Assembly: GCF_002890895.1 (NCBI RefSeq)
Contig: NZ_POUL01000005.1
Coordinates: forward strand, 1-64,000
DNA: 64,000 bases
Direction: 5' to 3'
Source: Stutzerimonas stutzeri
GTDB taxonomy: Bacteria > Pseudomonadota > Gammaproteobacteria > Pseudomonadales > Pseudomonadaceae
A model generated the notes under the pieces. It ran no database searches. It was not told the origin of the DNA and saw only the letters and a list, made by a program, of their open reading frames with translations. The translations under genes were made by a program, and so were the position numbers. This document shows, piece by piece, positions 49,578-60,084 of this stretch (its first letter is position 1; each line of letters begins with the position of its first letter).

Positions 49578-50119
49578 GCAAACAGCTCCGCTTCGCTGAG
49601 TACCTTGCCGTCGATATCTTTCTGGGAAAGCTGGGGCGGCTCGGTGAACGGCCAATCGATACCGACCTGCGGGTCATTCCAGAGCAACGAGCGCTCGTGG
49701 GCTGGCGCGTAGTAGTCGGTGGTCTTGTAGAGAAACTCGGCGCTCTCGCTGAGCACCACGAAACCGTGGGCAAAGCCTTCCGGGATCCACAGCTGGCGCT
49801 GGTTCTGCGCGCTCAGATGGACACCAACCCAGCGGCCGAAGCTTGGCGAACTGCGGCGCAGGTCAACCGCGACGTCGAACACTTCGCCCGCCACGACGCG
49901 TACCAGTTTCCCCTGGGGCTGCTGGATCTGGTAGTGCAGCCCGCGCAGCACGCCGCGCTGGGACTTGGAATGATTATCCTGGACGAAGCTGCGCTTGAGG
50001 CCTGTCGCGGCCTCGAAGGCTGCGGCGTTGAAGCTTTCGTAAAAGAACCCCCGCTCGTCGCCGAACACCTTCGGTTCGATGATCAACACGTCAGGAATGG
50101 CGGTTTCGACGACCTTCAT
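49574..50119 (-). CDS. rmlC: dTDP-4-dehydrorhamnose 3,5-epimerase
   Basis: 181-aa cupin epimerase, usual length. Motifs: [37 protein letters not shown] (catalytic histidine) and [15 protein letters not shown]. It converts dTDP-4-keto-6-deoxyglucose to the L-lyxo epimer. Both ends overlap neighbours by 4 nt (ATGA). Confidence 0.97.
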   Translation of the reverse strand: MKVVETAIPDVLIIEPKVFGDERGFFYESFNAAAFEAATGLKRSFVQDNHSKSQRGVLRGLHYQIQQPQGKLVRVVAGEVFDVAVDLRRSSPSFGRWVGVHLSAQNQRQLWIPEGFAHGFVVLSESAEFLYKTTDYYAPAHERSLLWNDPQVGIDWPFTEPPQLSQKDIDGKVLSEAELFA

Positions 50120-50988
50120 GCGTCTTCACCTGCCAGCTTGAACAGGTACTGGCCGTAGCCGGTCTTGCCCAGGGCATCGGCGCGCTGCAACAGCTGATCG
50201 CGGTCGATCCATTTGTGCTGATAGGCGATCTCTTCCAGGCAGGCAACTTTCAGGCCCTGCCGGTGCTCGATGGTCTGCACGTACTGCGACGCTTCCAGCA
50301 GGCTGTCGTGGGTGCCGGTGTCGAGCCAGGCGAAACCGCGACCGAAGCGTTCAACATTCAGGTCGCCGCGTTTGAGGTAGACATTATTGACGTCGGTGAT
50401 CTCCAGCTCGCCGCGTGGCGAGGGCTTGATCGACTTGGCGATCTCGACCACGTCGTTGTCGTAGAAGTACAGCCCGGTCACCGCATAGCTGGACTTCGGC
50501 TTCGCCGGCTTTTCCTCGATGGATAGCGCTTTGCCGGTCTCGTCGAAATCGATCACGCCGAAGCGCTCCGGGTCTTTGACCCAGTAGCCAAAGACTGTGG
50601 CGCCTTTTTCCTGCGCTGAGGCGCGCTGCAGTTTCTCGGTGAAGTGCTGGCCATGGAAGATGTTGTCGCCGAGGATCAGGCACACCGAGTCATCGCCGAT
50701 GAATTGTTCACCAATCAGGAAGGCTTGGGCCAGACCGTCAGGAGAGGGCTGTTCGGCATAGGAGATGCTGATGCCGAACTGGCTGCCGTCGCCCAGCAGG
50801 TTGCGGTACTGGGGCAGGTCCTGCGGGGTGGAAATCAGCAGGATGTCGCGGATCCCGGCCAGCATCAGCACCGAGATCGGGTAGTAGGCCATCGGCTTGT
50901 CGTAAATCGGCAGCAGCTGCTTGGATACGCCGAGGGTGATGGGGTGCAGACGGGTGCCGGAGCCCCCGGCGAGGATGATTCCTTTCAT
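50116..50988 (-). CDS. rmlA: glucose-1-phosphate thymidylyltransferase
   Basis: 290 aa, usual length. Nucleotide-binding loop [36 protein letters not shown], metal-site LGDNIF and EEKPAKPKS are diagnostic. First step of dTDP-rhamnose synthesis, and feedback-inhibited by dTDP-rhamnose in the family. Its start overlaps the rmlB stop. Confidence 0.97.
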   Translation of the reverse strand: MKGIILAGGSGTRLHPITLGVSKQLLPIYDKPMAYYPISVLMLAGIRDILLISTPQDLPQYRNLLGDGSQFGISISYAEQPSPDGLAQAFLIGEQFIGDDSVCLILGDNIFHGQHFTEKLQRASAQEKGATVFGYWVKDPERFGVIDFDETGKALSIEEKPAKPKSSYAVTGLYFYDNDVVEIAKSIKPSPRGELEITDVNNVYLKRGDLNVERFGRGFAWLDTGTHDSLLEASQYVQTIEHRQGLKVACLEEIAYQHKWIDRDQLLQRADALGKTGYGQYLFKLAGEDA

Positions 50989-52055
50989 GCGTTCTCCAGC
51001 GCGCCGAGGCGCTCACGTTGATAGCTGCCGTCCTGGACGCGACGGCACCATTCGAGGTTGCTCAGGTACCACTGCACGGTCTTGCGCAGGCCGGTCTCGA
51101 AGGTTTCCTGCGGGACCCAGCCCAGCTCGCGCTCGATCTTGCTGGCATCGATGGCGTAGCGCAGGTCATGGCCTGGCCGATCCTTGACGAAGGTGATCAG
51201 GTCCTCGAAACGCTCAAGACCTTCTGGTTTCCCCGGTGCCAGTTCTTCGAGCAGGGCGCAGATGCCGCGCACCACGTCGATGTTCTTCTGTTCGTTGTGG
51301 CCACCAATATTGTAGGTCTCGCCGACCTGGCCTTCGCTGACCACCTTGAACAGGGCGCGGGCATGGTCTTCGACGAACAGCCAGTCGCGTACCTGGGTGC
51401 CGTTGCCGTAGACCGGCAGAGGCTTTCCATCTAGCGCGTTGAGGATCACCAGCGGGATCAGCTTCTCGGGGAAGTGATAGGGCCCGTAGTTGTTCGAGCA
51501 GTTGGTGATCAGAACCGGCAGCCCATAGGTACGCTGCCAGGCCCGGACCAAGTGATCCGAGGAGGCCTTGCTCGCGGAATAAGGCGAGCTGGGCGCGTAG
51601 GGCGTGGTTTCGGTGAACAGGTCATCGACGCCGTGCAGGTCGCCGTACACCTCATCGGTGGAGATGTGGTGGAAGCGAAAGGCTTCACGGCGCTCGGCTG
51701 GCAGGGACTGCCAATAGGCACGCGTCGCCTCGAGCAGCTGGTAAGTCCCAACGATGTTGGTCTGGATAAATTCGGCCGGGCCGTCGATCGAGCGGTCGAC
51801 ATGGGATTCGGCGGCCAGGTGCATGATGGCATCCGGCTGGAATTCCAGCAGCGCTTCACTGACACGTTCGCGATCGGCGATATCGGCTTGAAGGAATTGA
51901 TAGCGGTCGCTGCTGTGGACTTCGGCCAGCGACTCGAGATTGCCGGCGTAGGTCAGCTTGTCCAGGTTAAGGACGCTGTGCCCGGTGTCTTGGATCAGAT
52001 GGCGGATCAGAGCAGAGCCGATGAATCCGGCTCCGCCGGTTACGAGAATGCGCAT
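50985..52055 (-). CDS. rmlB: dTDP-glucose 4,6-dehydratase
   Basis: 356 aa from ATG 52055 with AGGAAG upstream. NAD-binding [12 protein letters not shown], catalytic STDEVYGDL and [11 protein letters not shown], and [17 protein letters not shown] mark it as RmlB. First gene of rmlBACD; the other three are joined to it by 4-nt overlaps. Rhamnose is for LPS core/O-antigen or exopolysaccharide, possibly including the product of the island at 7-22 kb, though that link is speculation. Confidence 0.97.
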   Translation of the reverse strand: MRILVTGGAGFIGSALIRHLIQDTGHSVLNLDKLTYAGNLESLAEVHSSDRYQFLQADIADRERVSEALLEFQPDAIMHLAAESHVDRSIDGPAEFIQTNIVGTYQLLEATRAYWQSLPAERREAFRFHHISTDEVYGDLHGVDDLFTETTPYAPSSPYSASKASSDHLVRAWQRTYGLPVLITNCSNNYGPYHFPEKLIPLVILNALDGKPLPVYGNGTQVRDWLFVEDHARALFKVVSEGQVGETYNIGGHNEQKNIDVVRGICALLEELAPGKPEGLERFEDLITFVKDRPGHDLRYAIDASKIERELGWVPQETFETGLRKTVQWYLSNLEWCRRVQDGSYQRERLGALENA

Positions 52056-52389
52056 GATTGAGTGGCTTCCTTGGCGCGCTACAGAGCTACAGGCTCTTGG
52101 CATGTCGGCAGGATAGACCCGCCGACAATACAAAAATTCCCGTCCATGGCGCTGAGCCTCGAACGGCTGTGAAGGTAACTGAGCGCATTATTCCGGCAAA
52201 CCGCTGGCCAGAGCGCTGCCCAGCATCGCGGGTCGATTCGCCTGTTTTTGCTAATAGAGTTGCGGTGCATGACACGAACGCGTCTGCGCTCAACCCTGAG
52301 GCTGTGACGATTCAACCATAGCGGCGATGCAGGCAATCGGCAGAAATGCAGTAATATCATGGCGATATCAACCTTTGGGTGGCAATGGA
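52056..52389. promoter_or_regulatory. divergent intergenic region rmlB / 99-aa gene
   Basis: 334 bp with no recognisable gene. A hairpin TGTCGGC (52103-52109) / GCCGACA (52121-52127) lies in the likely rmlB leader. It presumably holds the rml promoter and that of the small rightward gene; no box matches well enough to assign. Confidence 0.4.
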
Positions 52390-52689
52390 ATGCACACTTG
52401 TAACGAGCAACTCGCCGAGTTTCTGAACATGGCTGCACGCAGCCTGTCGCAACTGAGCGAGGCTTTGACCACCTACTCGTTCGAGATGATGGCCAGTGAC
52501 GATCCCGCCGTACGTATCGCCAGCCGCCGCATGGTGTCGCGGGTGGCGCAGATCCAATCGAACTTTGATCATCAGCTGCGATTGGTCAGCGCGCTGACCG
52601 GCGTCGAGCACGCTGCGGGCGGTTCGATTCTCGAGGTCGAACTGCAGCCGTCGCCCGAGGTGGACCCGTCTACCGGCTACGACCGCTAA
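52390..52689 (+). CDS. small helical protein of unknown function
   Basis: 99 aa from ATG 52390 (a longer frame from 52327 is possible). Mostly helical by eye: LAEFLNMAARSLSQLSEAL, then MVSRVAQIQSNFDHQLRLVSAL, with an acidic proline-rich tail. No membrane segment, signal peptide or known motif. Its stop overlaps the stop of the opposing ABC permease gene (shared CTAA), a very tight convergent junction. I do not recognise the family. Confidence 0.55.
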   Translation: MHTCNEQLAEFLNMAARSLSQLSEALTTYSFEMMASDDPAVRIASRRMVSRVAQIQSNFDHQLRLVSALTGVEHAAGGSILEVELQPSPEVDPSTGYDR

Positions 52690-53813
52690 CGCAACGACTG
52701 CCGCAGCCGCGACAGCGCACCGAGAAAAAATACCGCGCCAATTCCCAGCAGCGCCAGCAGCTGTGGCCAGATCATCGAGAGGCCGGCGCCGCGAAAGAGA
52801 ATGGCCTGCGCCAGCTCAACGAAATGGGTGGTCGGCGCCGCCAGCATGATGTTCTGGATCAGCGCCGGCATGCTCTCGCGCGGGGTCACGCCACCGGAGA
52901 GGATCTGCAACGGGATCAGCGTGAGGATCACCAGCAGCCCCAGTTGCGGCATGGAGCGCGCCACCGTGCCGAAGAAAATGCCCATGGACGTGGCAGCAAA
53001 CAGGTGCAGCGCGGCGCCACCGGCGAACAGCAACAGCGAGCCTTGAATCGGAATGTCGAGCCAACCCTCGACCACGAAGCGCAGGGCGAACGCCGCGGCG
53101 ACCAGCACCACCAGCCCCATCGCCCAGACCTTGCCCACCATGATCTCGACGGGCGTCACCGGCATCACTAAGAGGTGCTCGATGGTGCCGTGCTCACGCT
53201 CGCGGATCAGCGCAGCGCCGGTGAGGATGATCGCCAGCATGGTGATCTGGTTGATCACCTCGTTCACGGCGCCAAACCAGGCCCGATTCAGGTTGGGGTT
53301 GAACGCCGTGCGCACCACTGCCTTGACCGGCAGTGCATCGCCGCTGCGGTAGTGTCGGACGAACTCGGCGGTCTCGCTGGCGATGATCTGCTGGATATGC
53401 CCGGCGCCCGTGAACGCCTGGCTGACCTGGGTGGCGTCGACATTGAGCTGGATTGTCGGCTGGCGACCGGCCAGTAAATCTGCCTGGAAGTTTGGCGGGA
53501 TGTTCAGGGTGAAGGTGTAGAGGCCGGCATCCATGCCGCTGTCCATCTGCTGCAGGGTGATGGCCTTGGGCTCGATGAAGTAGGGCAGCTGGAAGGCGTT
53601 GATGATACGCAGCGAGGCCTGAGAGCGATCCTCGTCGACCACGGCAATGCTGGCGCGGTGCGGCGCCTCGGGCACGGCGGTGGCGCCTTCATAGATGGCC
53701 AGGGTGAACGAATAGATGATCAGCACCAGCATCGCCGGATCGCGGTAGAGGCTGCGCAGCTCCTTGAGGCCGAGCTGGATGATGTTGCTGAGCTTGCGCC
53801 GAATGCTAGCCAT
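52686..53813 (-). CDS. ABC-2 type permease, YhhJ-like
   Basis: 375 aa. One N-terminal membrane segment (about 27-45), a large periplasmic domain (50-175, DEDRSQASLRIINAFQLPYF), then five membrane segments in the C-terminal half including the ABC-2 signature LIREREHGTIEHLLVMPVTPVEIMVGK. This matches YhhJ. It begins one base after the stop of the large ATPase gene and works with it and the HlyD protein as an export system of unknown substrate. Confidence 0.88.
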   Translation of the reverse strand: MASIRRKLSNIIQLGLKELRSLYRDPAMLVLIIYSFTLAIYEGATAVPEAPHRASIAVVDEDRSQASLRIINAFQLPYFIEPKAITLQQMDSGMDAGLYTFTLNIPPNFQADLLAGRQPTIQLNVDATQVSQAFTGAGHIQQIIASETAEFVRHYRSGDALPVKAVVRTAFNPNLNRAWFGAVNEVINQITMLAIILTGAALIREREHGTIEHLLVMPVTPVEIMVGKVWAMGLVVLVAAAFALRFVVEGWLDIPIQGSLLLFAGGAALHLFAATSMGIFFGTVARSMPQLGLLVILTLIPLQILSGGVTPRESMPALIQNIMLAAPTTHFVELAQAILFRGAGLSMIWPQLLALLGIGAVFFLGALSRLRQSLR

Positions 53814-53814
53814 G

Positions 53815-56556
53815 CTAGTGCTCCTGCTTGCGCAGGCCGGCGACGCTGAGCAGGGTCAGCAGCGGAATCGCCAGTAGCATCGGAATGAAATAGGGGTACA
53901 GGTCGGCCAGGCCCAGTGCTTTGGAAAACACCCCGCGGCTGATGATCAGAAAATGGGTGGTGGGATAGAGTTTGCCGATAAAGGCGCCGGCGCCCTCCAT
54001 GGCCGAGGTCGGATGGATCAGCCCGGAAAACTGGATGGCTGGCAACAGGGTAACGATGGTGGTGCCAAAAATCGCCGCGATCTGGCTGTTCAGGATCGAG
54101 GACATCAACAGGCCCAGCCCGGTGGCGCAGGCCACGTAGAGCAGGGCGCCAAGGCAGAGGGTGAGGATGCTGCCCTTGATTGGAATGCCGAAGACAAACA
54201 CCGCCAGCAACGCCAGGGTGGCGAAGTTGAACATGCCCAGGGCGATGTAGGGCAGCTGCTTGCCGAGCAGGAATTCCAGGCGGGTGGTCGGGGTGACGTA
54301 GAAATTGGTGATCGAACCCAGCTCTTTCTCGCGCACCACGCCGAGGGCGGTGAGCATCGCCGGAATCATCATCAAGAGCAGCGGGATCATCGCCGGCGCC
54401 ATGGCCGGCAGGCTTTGCACGTCGGGGTTGTAGCGATAGCGGATGGCAACGTCGGCTGGCGCCAGTTGGCCGTCCACGCCGGCTTCGCGGGCCAGTTGTT
54501 GCAGGTAGGTCAGATGAATCCCTTGCACGTAACCCTTAATGGTGTCGGCGCGCATGGGCATGGCGCCATCGATCCAGAATGCAACTTCAGGCACGGCCCC
54601 GCGTTTGAGGTCGCGGCCGAAATTGGGCGGGATTTCCACCGCCAGGCTGATCTCGCCGCTGCGCAGGCGTGCATCCAGGTCGGCATGGCCGGCCAACGTC
54701 GGCTTCTCCAGAAAGTAGCGCGAGCCGGCGATGTTCTGCAGGTAGCGCTGACTGGTGGTGGTCTGGTCCCCGTCGAGTACCGCGTAGGTCAGGTCTTCCA
54801 CGTCGAAACTGACCCCGTAACCCATGATGAACATCAGCAACACGCTGCCGAGCATCGCCAGCGTTGCGCGGATCGGGTCGCGGCGCAGTTCCATGGCCTC
54901 GCGGCGGGTGTAGCTGAGCAGCCGACGCAGGCTGAAGCGGGCCTGGCGGACGCTGGTGCTGGTCGCGTCGAGCGGGCCATGCGTAGCGGCTGGCGCGGCT
55001 GCTGGCTGCCCGGCAACGTTGGCTGCGGCGGCTTCTTGCAGGTAGGCGATAAACGTTTCTTCAAGGGTCGGCAGGCCGCGCTTGGCCATCAGCGCCTGTG
55101 GTGTGTCGCTGTCGAGCACCCGGCCGGCGTGCATCAACGAAATGCGGTCGCAGCGCAGCGCTTCGTTCATGAAGTGGGTGGAGATGAAGATGGTCACGCC
55201 GTCTTCCCGTGACAGCTGCACCAGCAACGCCCAGAAGCCGTCGCGGGCCACCGGATCGACGCCAGAAGTGGGTTCGTCGAGAATCAGGATTTCCGGGTTG
55301 TGGATCACGGCCACCGCCAGCGACAGGCGCTGACGCACACCCAGCGGCAAGCGACTGGGCAGGCTGTCGGCCTCGCCGCTGAGGTCGAAGCGCGTGAGCA
55401 TCTCCTGCACGCGCGGGTCACGCCGTTCGGCCGGCAGGTGGAACAGCCTTGCGTGCAGGTCGAGGTTCTGCCGCACGGTCAGCTCGCTGTACAGCGAGAA
55501 CGCCTGGGACATGTAGCCGACCCGCTGGCGGGTCTGCATGTCATGCGGGTCCACCGGCTTGCCAAACAGCAGCGCCTCGCCCTCGCTGGCTGGCAGCAGA
55601 CCGGTGAGCATTTTCATGGTGGTGGTCTTGCCGCAGCCGTTAGAGCCGAGAAAGCCGAAGATTTCACCACGGGCAATGCGGAAATTGACCTGATCCACCG
55701 CGACGAAATCGCCGAAGCGCATGGTCAGCCCATGGGCCTCGATGGCAATGCTTTCGCTGAGCGGCTGCGGCGGGATGACCAGTTCACGATGTTGACTGCG
55801 CTTGGCGTCCGGCAGCAAGCGGATAAAGGCTTGTTCCAGCGAGTCGCTGCCAGTGCTCGCCAGCAGCTCGGCCGGTGTGCCGGTGGCGAGTGCGCGGCCG
55901 GAATCCATCGCTACCAGCTGATCGAAGCGCTGCGCCTCATCCATGTAGGCAGTGGCCACCAGTACGCTCATCTGCGGGCGCTCGTGGCGGATGCGTTCGA
56001 TCAATTCCCAGAACTGCGCGCGTGACAGCGGATCGACGCCGGTCGTGGGCTCGTCGAGGATCAACAGGTCGGGGTCGTGGATCAGTGCGCAGCAAAGGCC
56101 CAGCTTCTGCTTCATGCCGCCGGAGAGTTTGCCCGCCGGTCGTTCGAGGAAGGGCGCGAGACCTGTGCTGCGCGTCAGTTCGGCAATGCGCCAGCGGCGC
56201 TCCTCGGCCGCCTGGCCGAACAGGCGACCAAAAAACTCGAGGTTTTCGCGCACAGTCAGCGTTGGATAAAGGTTCTTGCCCAGCCCCTGAGGCATGTAGG
56301 CGATGCGCGGGCAGACCCTGCGCCGGTGGCCGGCGTCAGCGATGTCACCGCCGAGCACCTGTAGCGTGCCTTGCTGGAGCTTGCGCGCCCCGGAAATCAG
56401 CGCCAGCAGGCTGGATTTGCCCACGCCATCGGGGCCGATCAGGCCGACCATGCATCGCGCGGGCAAACTCAGCGTCAGCTCATCGAGCGCACGCGTCTTG
56501 CCGTATTGCAGGCTGACCCCGGCCACCTGCACCACCGAATCGAGCGGCTCGCTCAT
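53815..56556 (-). CDS. fused double-ATPase ABC-2 transporter, RbbA/YhiH-like
   Basis: 913 aa. Two ABC domains: the first (about 10-235) with GPDGVGKSS and [16 protein letters not shown], the second (about 265-500) with [27 protein letters not shown] and [14 protein letters not shown]. From about 545 on it is a permease: a first membrane segment, a periplasmic loop, then ABC-2 membrane helices ([20 protein letters not shown]). This is the RbbA/YhiH architecture. ATG overlaps the HlyD stop. Substrate unknown; relatives are linked to export or ribosome association. Confidence 0.9.
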   Translation of the reverse strand: MSEPLDSVVQVAGVSLQYGKTRALDELTLSLPARCMVGLIGPDGVGKSSLLALISGARKLQQGTLQVLGGDIADAGHRRRVCPRIAYMPQGLGKNLYPTLTVRENLEFFGRLFGQAAEERRWRIAELTRSTGLAPFLERPAGKLSGGMKQKLGLCCALIHDPDLLILDEPTTGVDPLSRAQFWELIERIRHERPQMSVLVATAYMDEAQRFDQLVAMDSGRALATGTPAELLASTGSDSLEQAFIRLLPDAKRSQHRELVIPPQPLSESIAIEAHGLTMRFGDFVAVDQVNFRIARGEIFGFLGSNGCGKTTTMKMLTGLLPASEGEALLFGKPVDPHDMQTRQRVGYMSQAFSLYSELTVRQNLDLHARLFHLPAERRDPRVQEMLTRFDLSGEADSLPSRLPLGVRQRLSLAVAVIHNPEILILDEPTSGVDPVARDGFWALLVQLSREDGVTIFISTHFMNEALRCDRISLMHAGRVLDSDTPQALMAKRGLPTLEETFIAYLQEAAAANVAGQPAAAPAATHGPLDATSTSVRQARFSLRRLLSYTRREAMELRRDPIRATLAMLGSVLLMFIMGYGVSFDVEDLTYAVLDGDQTTTSQRYLQNIAGSRYFLEKPTLAGHADLDARLRSGEISLAVEIPPNFGRDLKRGAVPEVAFWIDGAMPMRADTIKGYVQGIHLTYLQQLAREAGVDGQLAPADVAIRYRYNPDVQSLPAMAPAMIPLLLMMIPAMLTALGVVREKELGSITNFYVTPTTRLEFLLGKQLPYIALGMFNFATLALLAVFVFGIPIKGSILTLCLGALLYVACATGLGLLMSSILNSQIAAIFGTTIVTLLPAIQFSGLIHPTSAMEGAGAFIGKLYPTTHFLIISRGVFSKALGLADLYPYFIPMLLAIPLLTLLSVAGLRKQEH

Positions 56557-57629
56557 GGCGCGACATTGATCTGCAGGTCGGCGGGCCACTCGCTGTCAGC
56601 GTCGAGTTTCAGATAGGCCATGCCCGGCAGGCCGGTCTTGACCTGCTCCATGTGGCGCTTGAGCAGTTCGGGATCGATACGTGCCTTGACCCGGAACATC
56701 AGCTTTTCGCGCTCGCTTTCGGTTTCCACCGTCTTTGGCGTGAACTGCGCCACGCTGGCCACATAGCTGACCTTGGCCGGGATCACATACTGCGGAGCGG
56801 CGTCGATCACCAGGCGTACCTCGGCGCCGATGGCCACGCGGCCGGCCTGACGTTCGGGAAGAAAGAAGGTCATGTAGACGTCGGTCAGGTCGACCAGGTT
56901 GAGCAGCTTGCCCCCCGCGCCAAGGACTTCACCGGGTTGCGCCACCCGGTATTGCACGCGAGCCACCCGGTCGCTCTTCAATTCGCTGTCACGAATGTCC
57001 GCTTGCAGGCGCTCGACGCCAGCCTGCGCCGCCTCGACAGCTGATCGTGCCTCGACTACCTGGGATTTTGCGGCGGCAATGCCGGCGTCGGCAGAAATCA
57101 CCTGTGAACGTGCGGCGGCCAGGGCCGCCTGGGCGCTTTGCATCGCGGCCAGGTCATCGTCAAGTTGCTGTCGCGCCATGGCGTTGCGTGCGACCAGGGT
57201 TTCGGTACGCTGGTGGCGCTTCTGGGCCGCGGTCAGTTCGGCGCGGCGCTGGGTCACCACGGCTTCGGCGGTGGCGCGTTCGCTTTCGCGCTGGGCGACC
57301 ATGGCCTCTGCGGTAAGGATGGCGTTCTCGCCCTGGCGGACCTGCGCACGCGCCTGGTTCAGTTGCGCCTGGAGTACGTCGGTATCCATACGGGCCAGCA
57401 CCTGGCCCGGTTGGACGAAATCGCCCTCGTCCGCGAGGATCTCCAGTACCCGGCCGGGGCTCTTGGTGGCGACATCGATTTCGGTCGCTTCGATACGGCC
57501 GTTACCCCTGGCGAAACCTTCGCCGAGACCGCTGGGGCGCAGTTCGCTCCACAGCAGCGCCCCGATGACGGCAATCACGGCGACGGCCGCGAGCACCTTG
57601 AGGGTGGCTCGGGTGCGTGGCTGACTCAT
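56553..57629 (-). CDS. HlyD-family periplasmic adaptor, YhiI-like
   Basis: 358 aa. An N-terminal membrane anchor ([21 protein letters not shown]) is followed by a biotinyl-lipoyl half-motif ([25 protein letters not shown]), a long coiled coil (about 75-205, rich in A, Q, R) and a beta-barrel domain. As in yhiI-rbbA-yhhJ, it is the first gene of the exporter and would connect the inner-membrane pump to an outer-membrane channel. No TolC gene is adjacent. Confidence 0.9.
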   Translation of the reverse strand: MSQPRTRATLKVLAAVAVIAVIGALLWSELRPSGLGEGFARGNGRIEATEIDVATKSPGRVLEILADEGDFVQPGQVLARMDTDVLQAQLNQARAQVRQGENAILTAEAMVAQRESERATAEAVVTQRRAELTAAQKRHQRTETLVARNAMARQQLDDDLAAMQSAQAALAAARSQVISADAGIAAAKSQVVEARSAVEAAQAGVERLQADIRDSELKSDRVARVQYRVAQPGEVLGAGGKLLNLVDLTDVYMTFFLPERQAGRVAIGAEVRLVIDAAPQYVIPAKVSYVASVAQFTPKTVETESEREKLMFRVKARIDPELLKRHMEQVKTGLPGMAYLKLDADSEWPADLQINVAP

Positions 57630-57740
57630 GACTCTGCTCCGGCTGTTGAATGTGCGGAGTCATCTTAGGCGCTCTAGTACGCAGTTTGTGTGTATCTGGA
57701 TCAATTCCGGCGCGATTAGCGTCAAGCGTACGGCATTTGC

Positions 57741-58364
57741 TCAGGGCTGCTGTTGGGCATGGCTCAGCGTCCACTCGAGAATTTCGGCGCTGAGCCTGTC
57801 ACTGGCCTGACCGAAGGCCTCGACCACACTTTCCACGCTGGGGTCGGCACTCGGCTGACGTACTTCAAAGCGGTGATTGGCCAGGGTGCGCTGGTCGTTG
57901 CGATTGACCAGCCGCGCATCGAGGGTGATCACCACCACCGGCTTGCCATCGATGTACACGGCCTGGAAGGCCCGCAGATCGCTATGCAGGCTGAGATCGG
58001 CATAGAGGTTGACGTCCTCGTTGCTCACCGAGGGCATGCGCCCGTCACGCTGGAAGGCTTCGATCAGCCGGTCACGCAGCAACGCCGGCGCCGCATCGCT
58101 CCAGCGTGCGCTGCCGTAGGCGCTGATCTCGTTGCCTTGTGGCACCACGGCGATGCGTTGGCTGGCGAGAATCCGGCTGGCCTGCGGGGTATTGATACGC
58201 AGCGCCTGCTGGATGGTCGGTTCGCTGGCCTGTTGCGGTGCCGGTGAGGTCGGCAGCAAGAAGATCCGCAGGGTTTCGGATTCCGGCAGAACCGAACAGG
58301 CGCTGAGCGCCGTGATCAGTCCAAACAGGGCGAGGCGGCGCATGGAACGGTGGCGAAGGCTCAT
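57741..58364 (-). CDS. ABC-type transport auxiliary lipoprotein (PqiC-like)
   Basis: 207 aa with lipobox LSAC at the end of a signal peptide (LALFGLITALSAC), so an outer- or inner-membrane lipoprotein. The domain (about 45-205) carries IAVVPQGNEISAYGSARWSDAAPALLRDRLIEAF, the hallmark of the PqiC/auxiliary lipoprotein family. It partners MCE transporters. ATG 58364 overlaps the MCE stop. Confidence 0.87.
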   Translation of the reverse strand: MSLRHRSMRRLALFGLITALSACSVLPESETLRIFLLPTSPAPQQASEPTIQQALRINTPQASRILASQRIAVVPQGNEISAYGSARWSDAAPALLRDRLIEAFQRDGRMPSVSNEDVNLYADLSLHSDLRAFQAVYIDGKPVVVITLDARLVNRNDQRTLANHRFEVRQPSADPSVESVVEAFGQASDRLSAEILEWTLSHAQQQP

Positions 58365-59299
58365 GGGTTGAACTCCTGCACTTTGTCGCGGCCGAGGAGG
58401 AACCCGCTGGGGTTGTCTTCCAGGCGCTGGGTGACACGGCGCAGCGCCCCGAGAGTGCTGCGCAGTTCGTTGATCGCCGGGCCGAGCTCGTTGAAACCCT
58501 GCATGCCGTTGTTCAGCGCGCCCTGGTTTTCTTCGAGCAGGGTATCCAGGCGTGATGTGGTGCGGTCCAGAGCGCTCATTGCCTGAGTCGCACTGTCCAG
58601 CACGCTGCGGCCTTGGTCATCGAGCAGGCCGTTGGCGTTGCGCGCCAGGCTCGACAGCTCACCCATCACGGTATTGGCCTGCTGACTCAGCTGGTTGAAT
58701 TGCTGGAGCGTCTGGGCCAGATCGCCACGTTGCTCCGAAAGCACGCTGGTGGCCTGCTCCAGGTGTTCCAGCGTGCGGCTCAGGCGGGTGGTGTTTTCCT
58801 CGGAGAAGATCTGGTTGGCGCTGAGCAGCAGGTTGTTGATGTTGCTCATCAGGTCTTCGCCATTTTCCAGCAGCGCGCTGAGCGAGGACGGGTCGGCGAT
58901 GATCAAGGGTGGATCGTCCCGGTCACCTTCCAGCCGCGGGGCTTCCGGTGTGCCGCCGTGCAGCTGGATGACCATGCTGCCGGTGATATTGGCCAGCGCC
59001 AGGCGCGCCTGGGTATCGGTCTTGATCGGGGTGCCGGCGTAGACGCGAATGCGCGCGCGCACCTTGCGCGGATCGTCCGGCTGCAGCCACAGCTCGGTGA
59101 CATCGCCAACCTTGATGCCGCTGTATTCCACCGAGCTGCCACTGGACAGCCCGCTGACGGCCTGGCTGAAGCCGATGTCGTAATAGCTGTATTCGCGGTC
59201 CATGCTGGATTTGCCCAGCCACAGGGCGAAGAGCAGGGCGCAGCCAACCGCGACCACGGTGAACAGTCCGATCAGTACATGATGGGCACGGGTTTCCAT
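58361..59299 (-). CDS. MCE/MlaD-family phospholipid-binding protein
   Basis: 312 aa from ATG 59299, overlapping the ATPase stop (TAATG). N-terminal membrane segment (LIGLFTVVAVGCALLFALWLG), then a single MCE domain (about 40-120: YDIGFSQAVSGLSSGSSVEYSGIKVG) and a long helical region (150-300). It would form a hexameric periplasmic ring for lipid passage. Longer than E. coli MlaD because of the helical C-terminus. Confidence 0.9.
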   Translation of the reverse strand: METRAHHVLIGLFTVVAVGCALLFALWLGKSSMDREYSYYDIGFSQAVSGLSSGSSVEYSGIKVGDVTELWLQPDDPRKVRARIRVYAGTPIKTDTQARLALANITGSMVIQLHGGTPEAPRLEGDRDDPPLIIADPSSLSALLENGEDLMSNINNLLLSANQIFSEENTTRLSRTLEHLEQATSVLSEQRGDLAQTLQQFNQLSQQANTVMGELSSLARNANGLLDDQGRSVLDSATQAMSALDRTTSRLDTLLEENQGALNNGMQGFNELGPAINELRSTLGALRRVTQRLEDNPSGFLLGRDKVQEFNP

Positions 59300-60084
59300 T
59301 AGGGGTTCTCCAACCGTTGCGCGGCTTCGTGCGCGGCGCGGCCACGCGGGCCGTGAAAATATTCGCGAATCCATTCGTCGTCAGTTGTGGCGACCTTTTC
59401 CAGCGTGTCGACCACCAGGACGCGTTTCTGCGCCAGCACAGCAATGCGATCGCAGATGGTGTACAGGGTGTCGAGATCATGAGTGACCAGAAACACACTG
59501 AAACCCAGCGCATCGCGCAGGGTCAGGATCAACTGGTCGAAGGCCGCTGCGCCGATCGGGTCGAGACCGGCGGTGGGCTCGTCGAGGAACAGCACTTCCG
59601 GGTCCAGTGCCAGCGCGCGGGCCAGCGCGGCGCGCTTGACCATGCCACCGGACAGCTCGTCGGGATATTTGCAGGCGGCCTCCGGCGGCAGGCCGGCCAG
59701 CGCCAGCTTCTGCCGCGCCAGGTGTTCGGCATCGGCGCGCTTGAGGCCGATGTGCTCGATCAGCGGCAGGGCAACGTTTTCCTGCAGATTGAGCGAGGTG
59801 AACAGGGCTCCGCGCTGGAACAGCACGCCGAAGCGTCGCTCGACTTCCGAGCGGCGTTGGGCTGAAAGCTTCAGCAGGTTCTCGCCAAACACCTTGACGC
59901 TGCCTGCATTTGGCTGGCGCAGGCCAACGATGCTGCGCAGCAGCACCGATTTACCAGTGCCAGAGCCGCCAACCACGCCGAGAATCTCGCCGCGGCGGAT
60001 GTTCAGGTCGAGATTGACGTGCACCGCCTGATTGCCGAAGCGGTTGACCAGCCCCTGGACCTGAATCACGGGATCGTCATTCAC
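59299..60084 (-). CDS. Mla-type ABC transporter ATP-binding protein
   Basis: 261-aa MlaF-like ATPase: Walker A GGSGTGKSV, Q-loop FQRGALFTSLNLQENV, signature LSGGMVKRAALARALA, Walker B VLFLDEPTAGLD and H-loop VTHDLDTLY. It drives phospholipid movement with the permease and MCE protein. Its start overlaps the permease stop by 4 nt. Confidence 0.92.
   Translation of the reverse strand: MNDDPVIQVQGLVNRFGNQAVHVNLDLNIRRGEILGVVGGSGTGKSVLLRSIVGLRQPNAGSVKVFGENLLKLSAQRRSEVERRFGVLFQRGALFTSLNLQENVALPLIEHIGLKRADAEHLARQKLALAGLPPEAACKYPDELSGGMVKRAALARALALDPEVLFLDEPTAGLDPIGAAAFDQLILTLRDALGFSVFLVTHDLDTLYTICDRIAVLAQKRVLVVDTLEKVATTDDEWIREYFHGPRGRAAHEAAQRLENP

Noticed and set aside
53953-55212. 419-aa plus-strand frame opposite the RbbA-like gene
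   Set aside because: Shadow frame: the minus-strand product has two complete ABC domains, and the plus-strand product has none.
53815-56556. possible erroneous fusion of several ABC genes
   Set aside because: The ATPase-ATPase-permease order is the normal RbbA/YhiH architecture, and the flanking HlyD and YhhJ-like genes are its usual partners.
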